A DNA stretch of 64,000 nt, from NCBI GenBank assembly GCA_018701215.1, contig JABIWH010000005.1, positions 1 to 64,000 of the forward strand, read 5' to 3'. The stretch's first letter is position 1. Every line of letters starts with the position of its first letter. The DNA comes from Rhodospirillaceae bacterium (GTDB lineage: Bacteria > Pseudomonadota > Alphaproteobacteria > GCA-2731375). Of this stretch, positions 37,691-46,925 are shown in pieces. The notes below the pieces were generated by a model. That model had not been told where the DNA came from, did not search any database, and saw only the letters and a list, made by a program, of their open reading frames with translations. A program made the position numbers and the translations under genes.

Positions 37691-38395
37691 TTAAGACAGC
37701 AACCAGCCGCCGTCTACATCGACCGTGGTGCCGGTGACGAAGTCGTTTTGGATGACGAATAGAATCGCCTGGGCCACTTCGTCCGCCGTGCCGCCGCGCG
37801 GGATCAAATTCTTGGCGGTGTTGGCCAGGACCATTTCATCCCGCTTGTCGCTGGCCGGGCCAAACATATTGGTGTTGATAACACCGGGGGAGACCACATT
37901 CAGGCGTTTCGGCACGATTTCGGGCGCCACCGCACGGGCCAATGCTTCGACCGCGCTGCCGACCGAGGCCAGGGCGACCTGGCCTGGTTTAGCCTTGCGC
38001 GCCGGTGAGCCGCTGACCAGAACGATGCTGCCGTCATCACTCAACCCGGCCCCGCCAAAGCGGACGACGTTGGCATAGCCCCACAGCTTTTCGAAAGACC
38101 CCTGGTAGCCGTCCATGTCCATTTCCATGAACGGGCCGGCGGCGCGGGCGCCACCCGTCGCCGCGGTGACCAGAATGTCATAGGGCGCGCAGTCCTCGAA
38201 CAGGGCCGTCAATGCATCGCGGTCGCGCACATCGCATTGCCTGAACTCCACACCCGCCGGCAGATTGTCCGCCTTGTCCGGACTGCGCCCCATAGCGACA
38301 ACCGATGCGCCCAGGGCCGCAAGTTGTTCCACGGCTGCCAGGCCGATCCCCGACGTTCCCCCAAATACCAATGCTTTTTTACCGGCGACATCCAT
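37691..38395 (-). CDS. Short-chain dehydrogenase/reductase
   Basis: A 234-aa classical-like SDR. The NAD-binding motif is GGTSGIGLAA. The catalytic region has VLVSGSPARK and a K-x-x-x-Q run in place of the standard Tyr-x-x-x-Lys, since PARKAKPGQVALAS lacks an obvious Tyr. DVDGGWLL is at the C terminus. The active-site Tyr is not obvious, so catalysis may differ from standard SDRs. AAAGGAAAG precedes the ATG at 38395. It lies downstream of, and is co-oriented with, the NIPSNAP gene. Confidence 0.8.
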   Translation of the reverse strand: MDVAGKKALVFGGTSGIGLAAVEQLAALGASVVAMGRSPDKADNLPAGVEFRQCDVRDRDALTALFEDCAPYDILVTAATGGARAAGPFMEMDMDGYQGSFEKLWGYANVVRFGGAGLSDDGSIVLVSGSPARKAKPGQVALASVGSAVEALARAVAPEIVPKRLNVVSPGVINTNMFGPASDKRDEMVLANTAKNLIPRGGTADEVAQAILFVIQNDFVTGTTVDVDGGWLLS

Positions 38396-38478
38396 GTTGC
38401 TGTTCTTTCCTTTGAAAATAGTTGCCGGATGGTACCACGAACGGCCCACCGGCAAAGATCAAGATAGCCTGACGTTCG

Positions 38479-39114
38479 TTATTTCAGCCGTGAATGCTGC
38501 GCGGGCAGCATCAGAGTGGAATGCATCTCCTCGATCAGGCCACCGGCCTTGCCCAGAAAGGCCTGCCAGGCCGGGTCCTCCGCCACCTGGCCCCGTACCT
38601 TGGTGCGGGCCGCGAAACTTGGATAGGCCCAGATGTGGCAAACTTCATTGGGCTGGCCGGCCTCGGTCGACCACAGGCCGGTAATACGGGAATACTTTTC
38701 CCGTGTGGGCAGGACGTCCATGTACAAGCCCAGCCATTGCTTCATGGCGCCGGGGCGGAGGCGGTAGTTTCTGAATTCGTACAGATTGCCCTCGCTCTCT
38801 GGCGCGTTCGGGCCAACCACGCAGTTCAGCAGACGGATGTCCTGGCGCACCAGGTTGGGCCGCATCTCGGGCAGGTATTCCTTGTTCCAACGTTCGTTGG
38901 TGGATAGTGCGGCGCGCAAGCGGGCCCGTTCGTTGAGATCGGCATAACTCCATAGATGCATGACCTGGTTCAGCGGCCCGATCTCGGTCATCCAATAGCC
39001 TTCCAGCTTGCCATATTCATCGCCGCGAACGTCCCGGCCCACCGTGGCCGAATGCGCGGCGGCCTTGGCCGCCGTACCGGGATTCATGGTGTAGGTACGC
39101 AGTTCGTAAATCAT
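38479..39114 (-). CDS. NIPSNAP-family protein, two-domain
   Basis: The 211-aa protein has two ferredoxin-like halves: MIYELRTYTMNPGTAA, and LYEFRNYRLRPGAMKQWLG in the second half. Each begins with the Y-E-(L/F)-R-x-Y signature of NIPSNAP. The tandem layout parallels the EthD tandem at 34143-34871. The function is not established biochemically; members are thought to bind or process small molecules. It is co-oriented with the SDR gene 83 bases downstream. The SMP-30 gene begins in the opposite direction 102 bases away. Confidence 0.85.
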   Translation of the reverse strand: MIYELRTYTMNPGTAAKAAAHSATVGRDVRGDEYGKLEGYWMTEIGPLNQVMHLWSYADLNERARLRAALSTNERWNKEYLPEMRPNLVRQDIRLLNCVVGPNAPESEGNLYEFRNYRLRPGAMKQWLGLYMDVLPTREKYSRITGLWSTEAGQPNEVCHIWAYPSFAARTKVRGQVAEDPAWQAFLGKAGGLIEEMHSTLMLPAQHSRLK

Positions 39115-39216
39115 GGCGTTGGCTTCCCTTCGCGATTTTGCAGGTTGGTATTAGAATGCATTCAATACTATTTTCCCACCGAGATGTAGTATCCCGTGGA
39201 ATCGAAGGAGCTTGTG

Positions 39217-40098
39217 ATGAATGTTGAGATCCGGGACGCGCGCTTTACCGCAGTCGTGGGCGACGATGTCGCGTTCGAACAACTGGGCAGTGGCTTTGAC
39301 TTTACCGAGGGACCGGTCTGGCAGCCCGCCACGGAAACGCTGACCTTCAGCGACATGCCGGGCAATCACATGCGTAGCTGGAACGCCGGGCAAGGCATCA
39401 CCACCTTCCGCCAGCCGAGCAACATGGCCAACGGCAATGCCTATGACGGAGCCGGCCGGTTGGTGACCTGCGAACACGCCACCAGCCGGGTGAGCCGCAC
39501 CGAACATGACGGCAGCATCACCGTGCTGGCCAGTCACCATGGCGACAAGGAACTGAACAGCCCCAACGACATCATCGTCAAGCAGGATGGCGCGATCTAT
39601 TTCTCGGACCCGAGTTATGGCCGCCTGGAATATTTCGGCGTGCTGCGCGAGCCCGAACTCGACTTTCAAGGCGTCTACCGCATCGCGCCTGAAGACAATG
39701 CCCTGACATTGCTGGTCGACGATTTCGCCCAGCCCAACGGGCTTTGCTTCTCGCTTGATGAAACGCGGCTGTTCGTGAACGATACCGATCGCGGGCATAT
39801 CCGGGAATTCGATGTAGCCCCTGACGGCAGCATCGCGAACTCGCGGATCTGGGCCGAGACGGTGGGCGAGGGTCCGGGCGCGCCCGACGGCTTGAAAATC
39901 GACAGTGCCGAGAACCTTTATTGCAGCGGCCCCGGCGGCGTGCATGTTTTTGCCCCCGACGGCACCTGTCTGGGTGTGATCCTGACGCCGGAGGTGACCG
40001 CCAACTTCACCTGGGGCGATAGCGATATGTGCAGTCTGTTCCTGACCTCGTCGACCTCGCTCTACCGTATACGGGTCAAGGTGCCTGGTAATACTTAG
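39217..40098 (+). CDS. SMP-30/gluconolactonase-family protein
   Basis: A 293-aa six-bladed beta-propeller lactonase. GFDFTEGPVWQPATETLTFSD carries the metal Glu, GRLVTCEHATSRVSR and HGDKELNSPNDIIVKQDGAIYFSDP are signature loops, and PDGLKIDSAENLYCSG carries the metal Asp. It likely hydrolyses a sugar lactone. GAAGGAGCTTGTG precedes the ATG at 39217 well. The convergent isomerase gene overlaps its stop by four bases. Confidence 0.88.
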   Translation: MNVEIRDARFTAVVGDDVAFEQLGSGFDFTEGPVWQPATETLTFSDMPGNHMRSWNAGQGITTFRQPSNMANGNAYDGAGRLVTCEHATSRVSRTEHDGSITVLASHHGDKELNSPNDIIVKQDGAIYFSDPSYGRLEYFGVLREPELDFQGVYRIAPEDNALTLLVDDFAQPNGLCFSLDETRLFVNDTDRGHIREFDVAPDGSIANSRIWAETVGEGPGAPDGLKIDSAENLYCSGPGGVHVFAPDGTCLGVILTPEVTANFTWGDSDMCSLFLTSSTSLYRIRVKVPGNT

Positions 40099-40931
40099 CG
40101 CCAACCCAGTTCCGACAGGGCGGCGGCGGAGGCCGGAATTTCCCGGTCGGGATCGTCGCAGATAATCTCCAACATGGTCGGGCCGCCATAACCCACCGCC
40201 CGGCAGGCCTCGGCGCCATGGGCGAACGGCACCGACCCCGCTCCCACCGGCGCATGCAGGTAGACGTCCGTTGGCGTGTCCGAGACATGCACCAGGGCCA
40301 GGCGTGATGCCACGGCGCGAAAGCCGTCTGCCAGATCCTCGCCGCAAAAATGGCCGTTGGCGATATCGTAAACCACGCCCACATCCTCGATCGCATAATC
40401 CGCCAGCGCCGCCATCATCTCTTCGGCACCGGGCAAAAAGGCAAAGGGCATATTTTCCGCCAATAGTCGGGTGCCCGCCGCCCGTGCCGCCGGCACCAGG
40501 GTTTCCATGGCCCTGTGAAAATGGCTCAACAGCACGTCTCGTGGTGCCGGCATCAGAGGATTTTGCTTGCCTGGCCCAATCACCACGCCCGGAACCTCCA
40601 GATCGCCGGCCAGGGCGATGATGCGGCACAGGGTATCGATGCTGTAGGCACGCATGTCCGGGGTCGCAGCGGCGATGTTGATATCTATGTTTGGCATATT
40701 CAGGCTGATCACCGGCAGGCCGGCATCGCGGCTTTTCTTCGCCAGGGCGCGGCGGGCGCCGTGGTCCAGGTTGTCCGGCCAGGCATGGCCCGGGTACATC
40801 ATGACCTCGAGCCCCAAGGCACCCGTGCCGGCATAGGTTTCAATGCAGTCGCCGGCGCTGTGGGAAAAGGTATAGGCGTAAGTGTTGACGGCATAGCCGC
40901 TCAAATCGATCACGATTGCACTCCATTTCAT
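40095..40931 (-). CDS. Sugar phosphate isomerase/epimerase, xylose-isomerase-like TIM barrel
   Basis: The 278-aa protein is an AP-endonuclease-2/xylose-isomerase-type barrel. Metal-site candidates are NMPFAFLPGAEE, VVYDIANGHFCGEDLADGF, the His/Asp pair LALVHVSDT, and the C-terminal TMLEIICDD. The N-terminal TYAYTFSHSAGDCIETYAGTGALGLEVMMYPGHA matches this group. It may convert a keto sugar to its epimer. It is divergent from the zinc alcohol dehydrogenase gene 63 bases away, so these two and the lactonase could form one sugar route. Confidence 0.82.
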   Translation of the reverse strand: MKWSAIVIDLSGYAVNTYAYTFSHSAGDCIETYAGTGALGLEVMMYPGHAWPDNLDHGARRALAKKSRDAGLPVISLNMPNIDINIAAATPDMRAYSIDTLCRIIALAGDLEVPGVVIGPGKQNPLMPAPRDVLLSHFHRAMETLVPAARAAGTRLLAENMPFAFLPGAEEMMAALADYAIEDVGVVYDIANGHFCGEDLADGFRAVASRLALVHVSDTPTDVYLHAPVGAGSVPFAHGAEACRAVGYGGPTMLEIICDDPDREIPASAAALSELGWR

Positions 40932-40994
40932 CCAGCATTTCGCCCGCAGTCATCCAGGTTGCCTGATACGGTTTCGTCGTGCAAGCTGGCCGGC

Positions 40995-42038
40995 ATGCGC
41001 GCAATTGCCAAAACAGAAGCCGCCCCCGGCCACATCGTGGAGATCGAGGTGGCGGAGCCGGTATTGGGCCCGGACCAGGTGCTGCTGCGGGTCAGTGGCG
41101 GCGGCCTTTGCGGCACCGATTTGGCGATCCGACGCTGGGATGCCGATATCGCGGCGGAATATGCACCGGCGTTCCCGCATGTTCTGGGCCATGAATTCGC
41201 CGGCTATATCGAAGCGCTGGGCGCCGGGGTGGAGGGAATGACCATCGGCGCCCTGGCCGCCGTCACACCGCATCTCAATTGCGGCCGCTGCTATTATTGC
41301 AACAATGGCCGTCACGCGCTTTGTACCCAGCGCAGCATCATGGGCTGCCATGCCCCGGGCGGTCTGGCGGAACGGATCGCCGTCCCCGCCGATAATGTTT
41401 TCGTCCTGCCCGACGGCAGCGATCCCCAGCTGGCGGCTGTGATAGAGCCACTGACGGTCGCCACCCATGCGGTGCTCGAACGCGTGCCCATCGGGGCCGG
41501 CGACGTGGCGTTGGTCATGGGGGCCGGGCCGGTGGGTCTGCTGCATCTGCTGGTTGCCCGGGCCGCCGGGGCGGCGGCGGTGATCGTCGCCGGCGTGGCC
41601 GCCGATGCCACCCGCCTGGCCCTGGCCCGCCAGCTTGGCGCCATCACAGTGGATCAGGACAGCGAAGATCTTGCCGCCGCTGTTCGCCGGGTTGCACCCA
41701 GGGGCGCCGACGTTGCCTACGATGCCAGCGGGCACCCGGACGCCTTGGCCGCGGCCCTGCCCGCGTTGCGCCGTGGCGGCAGGCTGGGCATCGTCGGTTA
41801 TTGTCATGCTACCGCACCCTTCCATTCTCTGCCCCTGGCTTTGGATGAAAAGGAGCTGATCGGCTGCCGCGCCTATAACCGGGGCACCTGGGTCCGCAGC
41901 ACCACTTTGGCCGGTGCATTGGCGGACGAATTACGCCAGCTGGTGACCCATGTTTTGCCTTTCGCCGAGATCGACCAGGCCTTCACGCTTTTGGAACGCC
42001 GCGAGTGCATGAAAGTCGTCGTTTTGCCCGACGATTAG
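40995..42038 (+). CDS. Zinc-dependent alcohol dehydrogenase (sorbitol/threonine dehydrogenase-like MDR)
   Basis: A 347-aa medium-chain dehydrogenase. The catalytic zinc Cys lies in GGLCGTDLAIRRWD, then HVLGHEFAGYIEALG, and the structural zinc lobe CGRCYYCNNGRHALC is complete. GAGPVGLLHLLVARAAGA is the NAD(P)-binding motif. It resembles polyol and threonine dehydrogenases; likely it oxidises a sugar alcohol or acid. A longer in-frame reading upstream overlaps the divergent isomerase gene and is rejected. It is followed by 241 bases before the Liv importer. Confidence 0.88.
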   Translation: MRAIAKTEAAPGHIVEIEVAEPVLGPDQVLLRVSGGGLCGTDLAIRRWDADIAAEYAPAFPHVLGHEFAGYIEALGAGVEGMTIGALAAVTPHLNCGRCYYCNNGRHALCTQRSIMGCHAPGGLAERIAVPADNVFVLPDGSDPQLAAVIEPLTVATHAVLERVPIGAGDVALVMGAGPVGLLHLLVARAAGAAAVIVAGVAADATRLALARQLGAITVDQDSEDLAAAVRRVAPRGADVAYDASGHPDALAAALPALRRGGRLGIVGYCHATAPFHSLPLALDEKELIGCRAYNRGTWVRSTTLAGALADELRQLVTHVLPFAEIDQAFTLLERRECMKVVVLPDD

Positions 42039-42279
42039 GTTTGGCGAAAGCCCTCCGGGAGCGGCGATACTTGCGTTGATGGCGCAATAGCATGTAGCGT
42101 TAACCAATAAGTGGCTAAAGCCGCGCGCATGAGGGAAGGCTGATTTTCAAAAAGTCCGTATCGCGGGCGATGCCCCGCTGCCGACACCTTCACTGTTTTC
42201 ACAAGCGCCGCGGGTAACGAAAAACGCGTTAGTTGGTTCAGTAAAATCGAATTGTGTCACATCACAGGGAGGCAAGCTG
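42039..42279. promoter_or_regulatory. Liv operon upstream region
   Basis: These 241 bases separate the alcohol dehydrogenase from the first importer gene. A GC-rich imperfect dyad is present near 42162-42183 (GTATCGCGGGCGATGCCCCG). CACAGGGAGGCAAGCTG is the ribosome-binding site of the binding-protein gene. No clear -35/-10 pair or operator stands out. Confidence 0.35.
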
Positions 42280-43506
42280 ATGAAACGACTTATTGCAAAC
42301 TCAGAAACAAAAGACAAATTGGGCGCCCGGACGAAAGTGGCCGTGGCGGGTGCGGCGGCGCTATCAGTGGCGCTGCTGTCAGGCATGGGCAGCGCCGGCG
42401 CGGCGGATATTAAGATTGGCGTGCTTTATCCTATTTCGGGCGGCGGGGCGATTTATGGTGGTCCGGCCATGCGCGGCCACGATCTGGCGGTCGAGGAAAT
42501 CAATGCCACCGGCGGCGTCCTTGGCTCCAAGTTCGTAACGGTGGCGCGCGATTCTAAGATCAATCCGGCCGCCGCCGCTGCTGCCGCCAAGGAGTTGATC
42601 ACCAAGGAAGGCGTCAACGTCATCCTCGGCGGCTTGGCATCATCGGTTGGCCTGGCAATTTCCGAAGTGGCGCGCCGGGAAGAAGTGATCTACATCGCGA
42701 CCATTCCCAAAACCATCAAGCTGACCACCTCCAAACTTCACCCTTACGTTTTTCGTACGGCTTCGAATACTGATTTCGAGGGCGACGCCATGGCGCAAAT
42801 CGTGAAGAAGGTGAATGGCAAGAAACTTTGCGATATCCAGCTCGATTATGCCTATGGCCATGATCTGGGCGACGGCATCGCCAAGGCGCTGCCGAAACAT
42901 GCACCAGGCGCCAATATCGTCATGAAGCTGCGGCCCAAACTCGGCGCCACGGATTTCAACGCCTATATTACCCAGATCATGGGCGCGGGCTGCGAAACGG
43001 TGGTCAGCGGGCTGTGGGGCAACCATTTCGTCAATTTCGCCAAACAGGCGGCCCCGTTCGGCTTCTTCAAGGACCACGTCTATATCACCGGTGGCGAGAT
43101 CGCCAGCCACGAAGTGGCGTCCAAGCTGGCCGGCGATTATCCGGACAACGTCTGGTCCAATACTTACGAACTCTGGTACCACTCGCCCACCGGCGCGCAT
43201 AAGAAATTCCAGGCGCGTCTGGCCAAGAAAGCCGGCACCAACGCAACGGCCATGTGGCCGGTGTTGGCCTATAACGGCGTGATGCTGTACAAGGCCGCCG
43301 TCGAAAAGGCGGGTTCCACCGATGCCGCCAAGGTCATCAAGGCCATGGAAGGTCTGACCATCGATACGCCCATGGGCAGCCTGACGGTTGATGCCAAGTC
43401 GCATCAAACCAACACCGGGCAATTCTGGGGTCCGATGAAAAAGCAGTCGGGCGAGGCCTATCGCCGGATGGAACCGGTGACCTTCGTTCCGCCGCCGTCG
43501 AAATAA
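42280..43506 (+). CDS. Branched-chain amino-acid-type ABC substrate-binding protein
   Basis: A 408-aa periplasmic binding protein of the Peripla_BP_6/LivK class. A signal peptide is visible (KVAVAGAAALSVALLSGMG, cleaved near GAA). The mature chain starts IKIGVLYPISGGGAIYGGP, the ligand-binding strand. SVGLAISEVARREEVIYIA and YAYGHDLGDG follow. It heads a complete five-gene importer. Amino acids, amides or aromatic/carboxylic acids are all known ligands. AGGGAGG precedes the ATG well. Confidence 0.9.
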   Translation: MKRLIANSETKDKLGARTKVAVAGAAALSVALLSGMGSAGAADIKIGVLYPISGGGAIYGGPAMRGHDLAVEEINATGGVLGSKFVTVARDSKINPAAAAAAAKELITKEGVNVILGGLASSVGLAISEVARREEVIYIATIPKTIKLTTSKLHPYVFRTASNTDFEGDAMAQIVKKVNGKKLCDIQLDYAYGHDLGDGIAKALPKHAPGANIVMKLRPKLGATDFNAYITQIMGAGCETVVSGLWGNHFVNFAKQAAPFGFFKDHVYITGGEIASHEVASKLAGDYPDNVWSNTYELWYHSPTGAHKKFQARLAKKAGTNATAMWPVLAYNGVMLYKAAVEKAGSTDAAKVIKAMEGLTIDTPMGSLTVDAKSHQTNTGQFWGPMKKQSGEAYRRMEPVTFVPPPSK

Positions 43507-43614
43507 TCCACGGCGCGGTAACGATTACATTGCACAGACCCAGCGGGTTTGGCCCGCTCCCCTCCGGTCTTCTTGGCCGGAGGGGCCGCGGTGCTGGCCA
43601 TCGGAGTTGAAGCC

Positions 43615-44517
43615 ATGAGTATGCTCAGCAATCCAACATTCCTCTTTTATCAGTTCATGAACTCCATTTCGCTGGGTATGAACCTGTTCATTATTGCCAC
43701 CGGTTTGACGCTGATCCTCGGCGTGCTGCGGGTGATCAATTTTGCCCACGGCGCCTTTTTCATGTTCGGGGCCTATGTCTGCTGGTCCACGGTGACTTTT
43801 CTGGGCGGCGCGGTGGGTAGTTTCTGGCTCGGCGTGGTCGCCGCCGCCGTCGTCCTTGGCGCGATGGCTTTTGTCATCGAACGTGGATTGCTGCGTTACC
43901 TGTATGGACGGGAGCATCTGACGCAGCTGCTGTTCACTTTCGCGATTGTGCTGATTGTCGGCGACGTGGCCAAGATGATCTGGGGCACGGATCAATACAA
44001 TGTGCCGTATCCCCACGGTCTGGGCGGCGCGGTGGATTTTGGCTTTGCGAAATATCCCTCCTATCCGCTACTGCTCTGCGTCATTGGCCTGGTCGTCGCG
44101 GTGGGCATGTGGCTGGCGCTCTCCAAGACGCGTTGGGGGCGGATTATCCGGGCCGCCACCCAGGATAGGGAAATGTTGGCCGCCCTGGGCATGAACGTGC
44201 CCTTGGTCTACACCGGCGTCTTCGTGATCGGCTCGGCCCTGGCCGGCATTGGCGGTGCCCTGGCCGCACCCCGGGTAGCAGTATCGCCGGGCATGGACGC
44301 GACCATCATCATCGAATGCTTCATTATCGTCATCATCGGTGGCCTGGGCAGCCTTTGGGGCAGCTTCCTTGGCGCCCTGGCGCTGGGCTTCGTGACCATG
44401 TTCGGTACAGTGATCTTCCCTGATTGGGAGCTCGTCCTGGCGTATATTCTCATGCTGGGGCTGTTGCTCTGGCGGCCGTGGGGTCTCTTTGGACATGAGG
44501 AAGAGGAGCCCCACTAA
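43615..44517 (+). CDS. ABC importer permease, LivH type
   Basis: The 300-aa polytopic permease has the start MNSISLGMNLFIIATGLTLILGVLRVINFAHG (about eight segments in all) and the ABC-coupling loop AATQDREMLAALGMN. IIVIIGGLGSLWGSFLGAL is the LivH C-terminal signature. The ATG at 43615 follows CGGAGTTGAAGCC; longer upstream reading starts antisense-like sequence. It is the second gene of the Liv operon; its stop shares a base with the livM start (TAATG). Confidence 0.9.
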   Translation: MSMLSNPTFLFYQFMNSISLGMNLFIIATGLTLILGVLRVINFAHGAFFMFGAYVCWSTVTFLGGAVGSFWLGVVAAAVVLGAMAFVIERGLLRYLYGREHLTQLLFTFAIVLIVGDVAKMIWGTDQYNVPYPHGLGGAVDFGFAKYPSYPLLLCVIGLVVAVGMWLALSKTRWGRIIRAATQDREMLAALGMNVPLVYTGVFVIGSALAGIGGALAAPRVAVSPGMDATIIIECFIIVIIGGLGSLWGSFLGALALGFVTMFGTVIFPDWELVLAYILMLGLLLWRPWGLFGHEEEEPH

Positions 44518-45455
44518 TGCAAACGGGTTATAAAACGACGTTCTGGATTTCTTGTGCGATTGTCTTGCTTTTGCTGTTGGTGCCGACCCTGGGTTCGAAA
44601 TATCTGATCGACCTGACGACCGAGATTTTGATCTATGCCCTGTTCGCGTTGAGCCTCAATGTGCTGATTGGTTATTCCGGCAATATCTCATTCGGGCATG
44701 CGGCCTATTTCGCCATTGGCGGCTATTCGTGCGCCATTTTGTTGACGACGTATGAACTGCCGCTGATTATTTCCATGCCGGCAGCGATCATCCTGTCCGG
44801 GCTGGCCGCCGCCTTTGTCGGCTATTTCTGTGTCAAACTGACCGATATTTATTTCGCCATGCTGACTTTGGCTTTTGGCATGCTGGTCTGGGCCGTGGCC
44901 TTCAAGTGGCGCGCCGTGACAGGCGGAGACGATGGCTTTGTCGGCGTCAACGTGCCGGCGTTCATCGACAACCGCTATGGCTTCTTCTATTTCACGCTGT
45001 TCGTGGTGACTGTTTCCGCCGCGCTGTTGTGGCTGATCTGTCATTCCGCCTTTGGCCGCACTCTGGTGGCGGTGCGGGAAAACCGCGTACGGGCCGGCTT
45101 TGTCGGCGTCAACACCACGCGCCTGCGCCATACCGCGTTTGTCGTTGCCGGCACTTTCGCGGGCATCGCCGGCTCGTTGTTCGCCATGTATAACCGCGGC
45201 GTTTATGTGGAATCCGCCTTTTGGACCGAGTCCGGCCAGGTGCTGATCATGGCGCTGCTGGGTGGGCTTTATTCATTCTTCGGCCCGGCCCTTGGTGCCG
45301 CCGTGCTCTATACCCTGCAGGTCGGCATCAATCAGTACACGGAATATTGGCCTGTCGTCCTCGGCATCATTCTGCTGATCATCCTGATGTTTCTGCCCGA
45401 CGGCATTATTGGCCTGGCGCAGAAACTACGCAGCCAATTCTCACGTAAGGCTTGA
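44517..45455 (+). CDS. ABC importer permease, LivM type
   Basis: The 312-aa permease is about nine hydrophobic segments long. NVLIGYSGNISFGHAAYFAIGGY is the LivM N-terminal signature and GRTLVAVRENRVRAGFVGVNTTR is the cytoplasmic coupling loop contacting the ATPases. Its start overlaps the livH stop by one base. It ends four bases before livG. It pairs with LivH to form the translocation path. Confidence 0.9.
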   Translation: MQTGYKTTFWISCAIVLLLLLVPTLGSKYLIDLTTEILIYALFALSLNVLIGYSGNISFGHAAYFAIGGYSCAILLTTYELPLIISMPAAIILSGLAAAFVGYFCVKLTDIYFAMLTLAFGMLVWAVAFKWRAVTGGDDGFVGVNVPAFIDNRYGFFYFTLFVVTVSAALLWLICHSAFGRTLVAVRENRVRAGFVGVNTTRLRHTAFVVAGTFAGIAGSLFAMYNRGVYVESAFWTESGQVLIMALLGGLYSFFGPALGAAVLYTLQVGINQYTEYWPVVLGIILLIILMFLPDGIIGLAQKLRSQFSRKA

Positions 45456-45458
45456 ACC

Positions 45459-46214
45459 ATGGAAACAGTGCTGCAAACCGACCAGGCGACTAAAGCTTTC
45501 GAAGGCTTCGTTGCCATAAACAACGTCTCGATCGATCTGAAAAAGGGCGAGAAGCACGCCATCATCGGCCCCAACGGCGCGGGCAAGACGACGTTGTTCA
45601 ATCTGATCACCGGGCATCTCAGCCTGGACAGCGGCTCGGTCAGTTTCGAAGGCAAGGATATCACCGGGACAGCACCGCATCGGATCGTCAAGCTGGGGCT
45701 GGCGCGATCCTTCCAGCGCATCAATATCTATCCGCGTATGACGGTGTTCGAAAACGTCCAGGTCGCCCTGATCGCCCGCGACGGCCGCTCGTTCCATCTT
45801 TTCACCCTGGGTCATTCGCTGAACCGCGAGGAGAGCGCCGAACTGTTGGAGCTTGTGGGTTTGAGCGATGAGGCGGAGGAAATGGCCGGTGAGCTGGCCT
45901 ATGGCAAGCAAAAACAGCTTGAACTGGCGATCTCGTTGGCCAGCAACCCGCGGGTGCTGCTGTTGGACGAGCCGACCGCCGGCATGTCGCCCGCCGAGAC
46001 CGTGGAGGCGATCAAATTGATCGAGGAAATTACCGAGGCCCGCGGCCTTGCACTGCTTTTTACCGAGCATGACATGGGTGTCGTGTTCGGCATTTCCGAC
46101 CGTATTTCGGTTCTGCATCACGGCGAGCTCATATTCTCGGGCCCACCCGATCACGTGCGTGAAGACCCTGAAGTTCGGCGGGTATATTTAGGTCAGAGCC
46201 ATGGCGCAGCTTGA
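45459..46214 (+). CDS. ABC importer ATP-binding protein, LivG type
   Basis: The 251-aa ATPase has Walker A IGPNGAGKTTLFN. The usual signature LSxGxQ is replaced by LAYGKQKQLELAISL, as in LivG, and Walker B is LLLDEPTAGMSP. KSxGLARSFQR after the first domain (LARSFQRINIYPRMTV) is LivG-typical. It overlaps livF by 14 bases. Confidence 0.92.
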   Translation: METVLQTDQATKAFEGFVAINNVSIDLKKGEKHAIIGPNGAGKTTLFNLITGHLSLDSGSVSFEGKDITGTAPHRIVKLGLARSFQRINIYPRMTVFENVQVALIARDGRSFHLFTLGHSLNREESAELLELVGLSDEAEEMAGELAYGKQKQLELAISLASNPRVLLLDEPTAGMSPAETVEAIKLIEEITEARGLALLFTEHDMGVVFGISDRISVLHHGELIFSGPPDHVREDPEVRRVYLGQSHGAA

Positions 46215-46908
46215 AGTCGATAACATTCGCACGGCCTATGGCCTAAGCAAGGTTCTGTTTGGCGTCTCGCTGACGGTCGAACCGGGCGAGGTGGTGGCCC
46301 TGGTCGGCCGCAATGGCGTTGGCAAAACCACGACCATGCGTTCCATCATGGGCATGGCGCCGCCGCAGGAAGGCAGCATACGCTGGATCGACCGCGATAT
46401 TACCGGCATTCCGGTACACCACGTGGCCAAGCTGGGCATCGGTTACGTGCCCGAAGATCGCCGCATTTTCCCAGAACTGACGGTCTGGGAAAACCTGGAT
46501 ATCGGACGGCGCCCGCCCATGGACGGGGGCGATGGCTGGAGCGAGGAACAGGTGTTCGAGCTGTTTCCCGACCTCAAGGATATCCAAGAGCGCAAGGGCG
46601 GTGTCCTTAGCGGCGGCCAGCAACAAATGCTGACCATCGCCCGCAGCCTCATGGGCAATCCCAAGTTACTGCTGCTGGATGAGCCGTCCGAGGGTTTAGC
46701 GCCGATCGTCGTGGAATCCCTGCGTGATCGGATCCAAATGCTGAAAACGGGCGGTCTATCCATTGTCTTGGCCGAGCAGAATCTCGACTTCGTGCTGTTC
46801 CTGAGCGACCGCGTCCACATTCTTGAAAAGGGCGAGGTGGTTTACACCGGGACACCGGCCGAGCTGCGCGACAATCCCGACGTTCAGACCAAATACTTGA
46901 CCGTGTAG
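46201..46908 (+). CDS. ABC importer ATP-binding protein, LivF type
   Basis: The 235-aa ATPase has Walker A VGRNGVGKTTTMR. GIGYVPEDRRIFPELTV is the LivF Q-loop region. LSGGQQQMLTIARSLM is the signature and LLLDEPSEGLAPIV is Walker B. It is the last gene of the operon and its start overlaps livG by 14 bases. It converges with the sulfotransferase gene 17 bases downstream. Confidence 0.93.
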   Translation: MAQLEVDNIRTAYGLSKVLFGVSLTVEPGEVVALVGRNGVGKTTTMRSIMGMAPPQEGSIRWIDRDITGIPVHHVAKLGIGYVPEDRRIFPELTVWENLDIGRRPPMDGGDGWSEEQVFELFPDLKDIQERKGGVLSGGQQQMLTIARSLMGNPKLLLLDEPSEGLAPIVVESLRDRIQMLKTGGLSIVLAEQNLDFVLFLSDRVHILEKGEVVYTGTPAELRDNPDVQTKYLTV

Positions 46909-46925
46909 CGTAAATTCGCCTTTCG

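Noticed and set aside
39151..40629. Long 492-codon minus-strand frame opposite the SMP-30 gene
   Set aside because: Antisense to the beta-propeller gene, which has a good binding site and family motifs.
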